A program made the position numbers and the translations under genes. A DNA stretch of 29,267 nucleotides from CAWUIH01 sp963922495 (lineage in GTDB: Bacteria > Pseudomonadota > Gammaproteobacteria > Coxiellales > Coxiellaceae): the NCBI GenBank assembly GCA_963922495.1, contig CAWUIH010000018.1:1-29267 (forward strand). The letters are read 5' to 3'. The notes below the pieces were generated by a model, which saw only the letters and a program-made list of their open reading frames with translations, made no database searches and was not told the DNA's origin. This document shows positions 24,017-29,267 of the stretch, in pieces (the stretch's first letter is position 1; each line of letters starts with the position of its first letter).

Positions 24017-25453
24017 ATGATGAACAAGTTAATTTTATCTGCGATTAGCCTAAGCGTTTGTAGCACGCTAAGCTGTAGTGCTTTCGCAGCAAATATGAAC
24101 CAGTCCGCTATGGAAAAGAAAATTAATAAACTTCAACGTGAGCTCGACCAGCTTAAAGCTTCTCAACAACAAGCAAAACAAGCATCTCTTAAAGAAAATA
24201 TGAAGAATGCTGGTGAGAACAATTATTGTAAGAAAGATCGAAACGGCGAGTGCCTTTATAACCCATCTAGAATCTCTATCGGACCATATATCAACAAAGA
24301 CTGGGCCTTTGATGGTTCAGAGCTTGTAACAAACACTTCCACTGTCCGTGAAGACGCTCGATTGTTGCAGCGTCAATATCAAATTGATCAAGAAGCAAAA
24401 AGATTGGGTGTTCCCTCACCAATTTACCCACGATTAGTCTTCAGTGGAGATATTCAAGGTTTAGCACAAATTGGGAGTCTCAGTGGCACCAGAGAAACCT
24501 CTTTGGATTTAAGTACGGCAGAGCTTGACATCTACGCTCAAGCAAGTTCTTGGGTTTACGGTTACATGGCTATTGACTACGATGACAGTGCGGCACGCAA
24601 TGGCTCAACCGTATTTATTAACCGTGGTTTTGTCACTATCGGTAACTTAAGCAAATTTCCAATCTACACCACTATCGGCCAAATTTACACCGCTTTTGGT
24701 AGGTATTCAACCTCTATGGTGACTTCACCCGTTACCAAGGTTTTAGGTCGAACACGCGCCAGGGCAATCACGCTCGGTTATCAAGGCGTTGGTAAAAATG
24801 CCGCTCATGCTGAGATTTATGGATATCAAGGTATCGTCAATAATACATCAAATACTCGTGACAATAACAAATTTGGCGCTGATATCGGTTACAACTTTTC
24901 TACCAGCAAATTCAGTGGCGAAGTGGGTGGTGGATATATTTCTGATTTATCTAATTCACAAGGGATGCTGGACTCTGCATTCCCTGATTCTGTTGATGGC
25001 GAATCTAATCAAGCGCCAGCATTTAACGTGTACGCTAGTTTTTCAGTAAATCCAATTACATGGACTGCCGAGCTCGTTCAAGCCACTAACCGCTATTGGA
25101 GTAGTTTCGTTGCCTACCGAAATGAAGGTGCAAAGCCAGCTGCTTTCCACACTGAGTTAAATTATGCATTTGAAACAGCTTCCAAACCAAGTTCTGTCGG
25201 GATTGGCTACGGTCAAACCTGGGAATCCGTGAATGTCGGCCTACCACAAAATAGCTACAGTGTCTTCTACAACATAAATATTTGGAGAAATACTAACTTA
25301 GGCGCTGAGTATCGTCATAACAGTTACTATCCTGAATCTGACCAAACCACTAGCAGTAGTATTCTGAACAATAATTCTACGATTGCTGATTACGACGAAA
25401 ACCTTGGTAAACAAGAAAACCTTTTCAGCGTTGCATTTGATTTATACTTTTAG
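24017..25453 (+). CDS. LbtU-family siderophore porin-like outer-membrane protein
   Basis: The 478-aa product has a signal peptide (cleavage about SAFA-AN, residue 24/25) and a short coiled coil (about 30-60, KKINKLQRELDQLKASQQQAKQ). A large barrel follows, with repeated GYNF/GGGYI strands and a terminal aromatic (VAFDLYF). The segment GQIYTAFGRYSTSMVTSPVTKVLGRTRARAITLGYQG matches my memory of the Legionella LbtU family, an outer-membrane protein for legiobactin uptake that lacks a TonB box. GGGGAG lies before ATG 24017; a second ATG follows at once. No TonB, periplasmic or siderophore synthesis genes lie nearby. Family assignment is from pattern memory; a general porin is the alternative. Confidence 0.75.
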   Translation: MMNKLILSAISLSVCSTLSCSAFAANMNQSAMEKKINKLQRELDQLKASQQQAKQASLKENMKNAGENNYCKKDRNGECLYNPSRISIGPYINKDWAFDGSELVTNTSTVREDARLLQRQYQIDQEAKRLGVPSPIYPRLVFSGDIQGLAQIGSLSGTRETSLDLSTAELDIYAQASSWVYGYMAIDYDDSAARNGSTVFINRGFVTIGNLSKFPIYTTIGQIYTAFGRYSTSMVTSPVTKVLGRTRARAITLGYQGVGKNAAHAEIYGYQGIVNNTSNTRDNNKFGADIGYNFSTSKFSGEVGGGYISDLSNSQGMLDSAFPDSVDGESNQAPAFNVYASFSVNPITWTAELVQATNRYWSSFVAYRNEGAKPAAFHTELNYAFETASKPSSVGIGYGQTWESVNVGLPQNSYSVFYNINIWRNTNLGAEYRHNSYYPESDQTTSSSILNNNSTIADYDENLGKQENLFSVAFDLYF

Positions 25454-25465
25454 ATTGGTTTTTCT

Positions 25466-25494
25466 CACACGGCCTGTTTTTTTCAGGCCGTGTG
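25466..25494. terminator. convergent terminator between the porin and trmB
   Basis: A perfect 11-bp stem (CACACGGCCTG 25466-25476 with CAGGCCGTGTG 25484-25494) has a seven-T loop. It lies 12 bp after the porin stop and 23 bp from the end of convergent trmB. The flanks lack a strong U-tract on the plus strand. Confidence 0.75.
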
Positions 25495-25517
25495 TACTAA
25501 CATATATCTCTATTTTG

Positions 25518-26204
25518 CTACCGTTTAGTGAAACCTAAATCCCACACTCTATGCCCAAGCTTTTCGCCTCTGGACTCAAATTTGGTTTTAGGCCTATCCA
25601 ATATTTGACTTAAAAAACCTTGACTACTAGACTGATTAATAAATAATTTTGACTCATTAATAATACGTAACATTTGCAAAGCATAATCTTCCCAATCGGT
25701 AGCCAAACGCAGCGAACCCCCTATACTCATTTTCTTAGCCAATAACTTAATAAAATCAGACTGAATTAGACGACGTTTTTTATGGCGAATTTTATGCCAC
25801 GGATCAGGAAAAAATATTTTTACACCGTTTAATGAACAATCTGGAATGCAATTTGATAGCACCACGACAGCGTCCGCATTAAACAACCTAATATTATTTA
25901 AACCTTGCTCGTCTGCTTGAATCATCACCGCTGCTATACCAGGACGATATACTTCTATACCAATAAATCCAGTATCTGGTTTGGATTTTGCTGATTCGAT
26001 CAATGCATCACCATTGCCAAATCCAATCTCTAATATAACAGGAATATTAGGACCAAATATATCGGAAAAATTGAATTCGGCACCCGCAACCTTGAGACCA
26101 TACTTTGCCCAATAGTTAGCAAGCGCAAACTTTTGGTTATAACTTAGGCGACCATTCCGACGAACAAAGCTTTTTATTCTTGAATATTTATCGTCAGCGC
26201 TCAT
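25518..26204 (-). CDS. trmB: tRNA (guanine-N7-)-methyltransferase TrmB
   Basis: TrmB methylates G46 in the variable loop of many tRNAs with SAM. The product has motif I ILEIGFGNGDALI, the acidic EVYRPG segment, the catalytic FFPDPWHKIRHKKRRL block and TDWEDYA, followed by the FExRGEKLGHRVWDLGF ending typical of TrmB. ATG 26204 (228 aa) is chosen over the in-frame TTG at 26246, which has no site. No Shine-Dalgarno precedes 26204, but a TATAAT lies 8-13 bp upstream, consistent with a very short or absent leader. It is divergent from the asmA-mutY-yggX operon, as trmB is from mutY in E. coli. Confidence 0.93.
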   Translation of the reverse strand: MSADDKYSRIKSFVRRNGRLSYNQKFALANYWAKYGLKVAGAEFNFSDIFGPNIPVILEIGFGNGDALIESAKSKPDTGFIGIEVYRPGIAAVMIQADEQGLNNIRLFNADAVVVLSNCIPDCSLNGVKIFFPDPWHKIRHKKRRLIQSDFIKLLAKKMSIGGSLRLATDWEDYALQMLRIINESKLFINQSSSQGFLSQILDRPKTKFESRGEKLGHRVWDLGFTKR

Positions 26205-26211
26205 GGAGTGG

Positions 26212-26217
26212 ATTATA
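26212..26217 (-). promoter_or_regulatory. -10 element close to the trmB start
   Basis: Read on the minus strand this is TATAAT, ending 8 bp before the chosen ATG. If used, transcription would start within a few bases of the start codon. No matching -35 is seen. Confidence 0.3.
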
Positions 26218-26291
26218 CGAATGAATTTAGGTAGGATGCTATACAAAATTACTCAAAATGTCTAATCCAGTGACCATTCCGAGGTGAAATA

Positions 26292-27824
26292 ATGAACAGA
26301 GCTGTAAAAATCACTTTAATTACCGTTGTTTCCCTCATTGTACTATTTATCATTGCTATTATCGTGACATTAAGCATCGTTAATCCAAACAATTACAAAA
26401 ACCGCATTGAAAATACAGTTTATAACGAAACAGGTCGCCAATTGAAAATCAAAGGTGACATCAAATGGTCACTCTTCCCATTAGGAATCAGTGTTAATCA
26501 ATTATCGTTGAGCAACCAAAAATCATTCAATTACAAACAATTTGCTGATATTAATGAGGCACGTATTACTCTCAAATTATGGCCATTATTTACAGGTCAT
26601 ATTGATTTCAAAAATATCATCATTAAACATGCAAAATTTTTGCTAATTACCAACAAACAAGGCCGTAATAACTTACAAGGTTGGACAGCAATCCCCTCCT
26701 CAGCAACAAACACTGCGATAAAAACCACCAAAACAATTTCACCATCAACAAAATCCGTGATAAAACAGCCGAAAAGCTCACTTAACATCAGTATTCGAAA
26801 TCTCCAAATTAAAGACTCAGCAGCTCAGATCATCAATGAACAAAATAACACCAAAACTGATATTACGAACTTTAATCTCAGCGCTAATGGAATACAACCT
26901 CAACAACCAGTTAAAATTACAACGAATTTTAACGTGCACTCAAAACAGTCCAAAAATATTACGAAAGTGTCGATGACGTCTCAAGGCCACTACGACCAGA
27001 ACAAGCAAGTACTGACTATGCCAAAAATTCGATTGAATATTATAACCTTACGACCCAGCTTACCGACTATTCCACTTACTGTTAATGGCTCCGCACTAGT
27101 CAACTTAAAACAAAATCAGCTTAAACTCTCCCCTATCAATATCCAAGTAGCCAACCTCGCAATAAAGGCCAATATTATTATAAATCACTTTAACCAGATA
27201 CCTGATATAACATTAAATGTGTATTCTAAGTCTACTGATCTACATCAGTTTCTCACTAATTTATTAGGTAAAAGTCCTTTTTCAGGCACACTCTCCTTTT
27301 CCGGAAATTTTCAGACAACAGGCAATAGTCAACAAGAATATTTAGAGAATCTAAGTGGCTCAGGAAAGCTGAATATTTCAGACGGCATAATAAATGGAGT
27401 AGATTTGACATACATGCTTGGCCAAGCAGCTGCTTTGTTGAAACTCACCCCCAAGCCTTATAAGCCAAAAAGTATAACTACATTTAGCAAATTGTCTGGC
27501 ACCTATATGATTACAAAAGGAATCTTAGTCAACAATAATTTAAAATTGGAAGCTGGTGAGTTCGATGCAATCGGAAAAGGCAGCGTTAACCTACCAAAAA
27601 ATCATGTAGACTACGTACTTACTGCAACATATCTGAGAAAAGGCTCAGAAGCAGCTCCATTCAAATTACCCATTATTATTCGTGGAAGCTTTAACAATCT
27701 GAGCTACACACCTGATTTCTCAATTATTGGTCAACAAATTTTATCAAAAGAATTACGCAAGAGAACCAATACCATCACGAAACAAATTGGTAAAAAAATA
27801 AACTGGGATAACCTTTTTCACTAA
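26292..27824 (+). CDS. AsmA family protein
   Basis: AsmA-type proteins are inner-membrane-anchored periplasmic proteins of the bridge-like lipid-transfer group that influence outer-membrane assembly. The 510-aa product has one N-terminal membrane helix (about residues 7-30), the AsmA opener VNPNNYKNRIENTVYNETGRQLKIKGDIKWSLFPLGISVNQLSLSN, and a C-terminal AsmA domain with GSGKLNISDGIINGVDLTYML and FSKLSGTYMITKGILVNNNLKLEAG. A Ser/Thr/Lys linker lies about 135-160. GAGGTGA lies 5 nt before the ATG. It precedes mutY by 10 bp, so they form an operon. Confidence 0.93.
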   Translation: MNRAVKITLITVVSLIVLFIIAIIVTLSIVNPNNYKNRIENTVYNETGRQLKIKGDIKWSLFPLGISVNQLSLSNQKSFNYKQFADINEARITLKLWPLFTGHIDFKNIIIKHAKFLLITNKQGRNNLQGWTAIPSSATNTAIKTTKTISPSTKSVIKQPKSSLNISIRNLQIKDSAAQIINEQNNTKTDITNFNLSANGIQPQQPVKITTNFNVHSKQSKNITKVSMTSQGHYDQNKQVLTMPKIRLNIITLRPSLPTIPLTVNGSALVNLKQNQLKLSPINIQVANLAIKANIIINHFNQIPDITLNVYSKSTDLHQFLTNLLGKSPFSGTLSFSGNFQTTGNSQQEYLENLSGSGKLNISDGIINGVDLTYMLGQAAALLKLTPKPYKPKSITTFSKLSGTYMITKGILVNNNLKLEAGEFDAIGKGSVNLPKNHVDYVLTATYLRKGSEAAPFKLPIIIRGSFNNLSYTPDFSIIGQQILSKELRKRTNTITKQIGKKINWDNLFH

Positions 27825-27834
27825 TTATTTAAAA

Positions 27835-28944
27835 ATGGATACCAACGATTTTTTGCAAATAGTTTTAACTTGGTATGATCATTTCGGTAGACACGACTTA
27901 CCCTGGCAAAAACAACAAACTCCGTATCGTGTTTGGATTTCTGAAATCATGCTGCAACAAACCCAAGTTGCAACTGTAATACCCTATTTCCAGCGATTTA
28001 TGAGCCAATTTCCAAATATCAAAACACTGGCAAATGCTAATGTTGACGAAGTATTAGCTCAATGGTCTGGACTTGGATACTACGCTAGAGCAAGAAATCT
28101 ACATCATTGTGCCCAAACAATTCAGAAAGATTATGGGGGCCAATTTCCAAATGATTTAGAACAATTGTGCCGACTCAAAGGTATCGGGCGTTCGACTGCC
28201 GGTGCAGTGTTGTCTCTTGGCATGAAAATTCGTGGCGTTATCCTTGATGGTAATGTTAAGCGGGTTCTCGCCCGCTATCACGGTATTGATAGTCCAATTA
28301 ACCTCTCTACTACCATCAACAAACTTTGGCAACTTGCAGATCACTATACGCCTAATACGCGTCACTGGCACTATAACCAAGCAATGATGGATTTAGGGGC
28401 AATGATTTGCACACGCAGCAAACCTAAGTGTGGCAACTGTCCATTAAACAAACATTGCAAAGCTTATAGCACTGACCAACAATCACTACTCCCTATCAAG
28501 CAAAAAACATCAAGCAAACGTCCCATAAGATCCGTATTTTTTTTAATGATTCATAATCGACAAGGAGAATTATTACTCCAACAACGACCACCGATGGGTA
28601 TCTGGGGTGGCCTTTGGAGCTTTCCACAGTGTGATATTTCACAAGATATCACACTGTGGTGCCTCAATAACCTTGGTTTAAGTATCAAAGTGAATGCAGA
28701 GTATGAAGAAATAACACACCAATTTTCCCACTTTATACTAAAAATCAAGCCAGTATATCTAGAACTTATTAAAACACATCAACAAGTAATGGATAATCAA
28801 CAGCAAATCTGGTATAAAGATAGATCTTCCCTTGATGGCGGGGTCCCTGCCCCAATTATGCGTTTACTGACAAAGTGGTTAGGTAGTAATTATGGAACGA
28901 CAAGTACATTGTCAAAAACTAGGCAAGATAGCCGAAGGGCTTGA
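27835..28944 (+). CDS. mutY: A/G-specific adenine DNA glycosylase MutY
   Basis: MutY removes adenine mispaired with 8-oxoguanine. All key residues align with E. coli numbering: Glu37 (WISEIMLQQTQV), the HhH motif LKGIGRSTAG (114-123), catalytic Asp138 (LDGNV) and the four [4Fe-4S] ligands Cys192, Cys199, Cys202 and Cys208. The C-terminal Nudix-like domain (from about residue 230, LLLQQRPPMGIWGGLWSFPQ) reads 8-oxoG. At 369 aa it is slightly longer than E. coli (350). No ribosome site precedes ATG 27835, so translation is probably coupled to asmA. A perfect 14-bp hairpin lies within the Nudix coding region (28624-28659). yggX overlaps its 3' end by 53 bp. Confidence 0.96.
   Translation: MDTNDFLQIVLTWYDHFGRHDLPWQKQQTPYRVWISEIMLQQTQVATVIPYFQRFMSQFPNIKTLANANVDEVLAQWSGLGYYARARNLHHCAQTIQKDYGGQFPNDLEQLCRLKGIGRSTAGAVLSLGMKIRGVILDGNVKRVLARYHGIDSPINLSTTINKLWQLADHYTPNTRHWHYNQAMMDLGAMICTRSKPKCGNCPLNKHCKAYSTDQQSLLPIKQKTSSKRPIRSVFFLMIHNRQGELLLQQRPPMGIWGGLWSFPQCDISQDITLWCLNNLGLSIKVNAEYEEITHQFSHFILKIKPVYLELIKTHQQVMDNQQQIWYKDRSSLDGGVPAPIMRLLTKWLGSNYGTTSTLSKTRQDSRRA
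28624..28659. repeat. perfect 14-bp inverted repeat inside mutY
   Basis: CCACAGTGTGATAT (28624-28637) and ATATCACACTGTGG (28646-28659) enclose an 8-nt spacer. The hairpin lies in the coding sequence just after the GGLWSFPQ motif of the Nudix-like domain and does not disrupt the frame or apparent length of that region. Confidence 0.85.
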
Positions 28945-29161
28945 TCAAATTCCCTACCCTGGAGAAATAGGAAAAAAAATATATAACTCCATTTCAAAAC
29001 AAGCTTGGCAATCCTGGATCAATCATCAGACTATGCTGATTAACGAGTATCGCTTAAGTGTTATAGACCCTAAAGCGCGCGAGTTCCTGGAAAAAGAAAT
29101 GCAAAATTTCTTGTTCGGCTCAGGCAGCCAGAAACCCGCAGGCTATATCGAAGAAAATTAA
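28892..29161 (+). CDS. yggX: probable Fe(2+)-trafficking / oxidative damage protection protein YggX
   Basis: YggX is a small cytoplasmic protein linked to protection of labile Fe-S enzymes and iron handling under oxidative stress. The 89-aa product (E. coli 91 aa) has the invariant Cys7, EGLDQIPYPGEIGKKIYN, ISKQAWQSWINHQTMLINEYRL and LEKEMQNFLFGSG. ATG 28892 starts inside the mutY 3' end (53-bp overlap) with AGGTAG upstream, giving the conserved mutY-yggX arrangement and probable translational coupling. The last 106 bp of the window after it show no recognisable gene. Confidence 0.95.
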   Translation: MERQVHCQKLGKIAEGLDQIPYPGEIGKKIYNSISKQAWQSWINHQTMLINEYRLSVIDPKAREFLEKEMQNFLFGSGSQKPAGYIEEN

Positions 29162-29267
29162 CTGATGTGATCTTAATATATTACATAATGCAATTGAGGT
29201 ATTAGTAAAATCAGAGAGTCTTCATTAAACTGTGTCACCAGTTTTTCATAACCCTACATTTAATCGA

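Noticed and set aside
1..29267. CRISPR arrays, tRNA or rRNA genes, insertion sequences
   Set aside because: No regularly spaced repeats, no T-loop-like GGTTCGAATCC segments and no transposase frames were seen on either strand by eye.

Overview
The window looks like about 29 kb of chromosome from a low-GC (high 30s percent by eye) gammaproteobacterium. The minCDE cluster, the mutY-yggX pair divergent from trmB, an LbtU-type porin, a bactofilin and several small outer-membrane barrels suggest the Legionellales (Legionella / Coxiella / Berkiella-like). That placement is inference from gene content and codon style; no rRNA, tRNA or other taxonomic marker is present. Two decayed genes and one large protein with a C-terminal hydrophobic pair fit a host-associated lineage.

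Layout. 1-2726: minus-strand minC-minD-minE, then a 280-aa protein with four tandem FxxLxKxEPxxYxxxWL repeats; a hairpin closes the left end. 2980-4720: a tandem two-domain ABM-like protein followed by birA. 5027-7532: a small XRE-type regulator divergent from a 697-aa protein of unknown function, with repeated TATTTAA(C) motifs between them. 7663-9289: remnant of a zinc-type alcohol dehydrogenase / quinone reductase next to an intact tyrosine recombinase. 9335-12093: heme catalase and a delta-9-type fatty-acid desaturase. 12094-12789: nearly 700 bp without a convincing gene but with a 15-bp perfect long-range inverted repeat. 12790-15334: three related small outer-membrane barrel proteins. 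15756-17964: a small conserved-looking protein, an M15 peptidase and an AI-2E-family permease. 17978-19868 (minus): pdxH, a possible 46-aa membrane peptide, an O-methyltransferase and a broken GNAT acetyltransferase. 20060-21272: bactofilin and a degenerate methyltransferase-like protein. 21528-23668 (minus): a YadGH-like ABC exporter and a membrane-anchored RRM protein. 24017-25453: LbtU-like porin. 25518-29161: trmB divergent from asmA-mutY-yggX.

How the genes work together. Most of the window is housekeeping (division-site placement, biotin ligation, PLP synthesis, tRNA m7G46, oxidised-guanine repair, iron and oxidative protection) interspersed with envelope genes. No CRISPR array, insertion sequence or complete mobile element was found. 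The lone integrase and the two pseudogenes are the main signs of past rearrangement. The least explained items are the structured intergenic element at 12215-12395, the XRE/697-aa divergent pair, the EP-repeat protein behind minE, the membrane-anchored RRM protein and a perfect 14-bp hairpin inside mutY.
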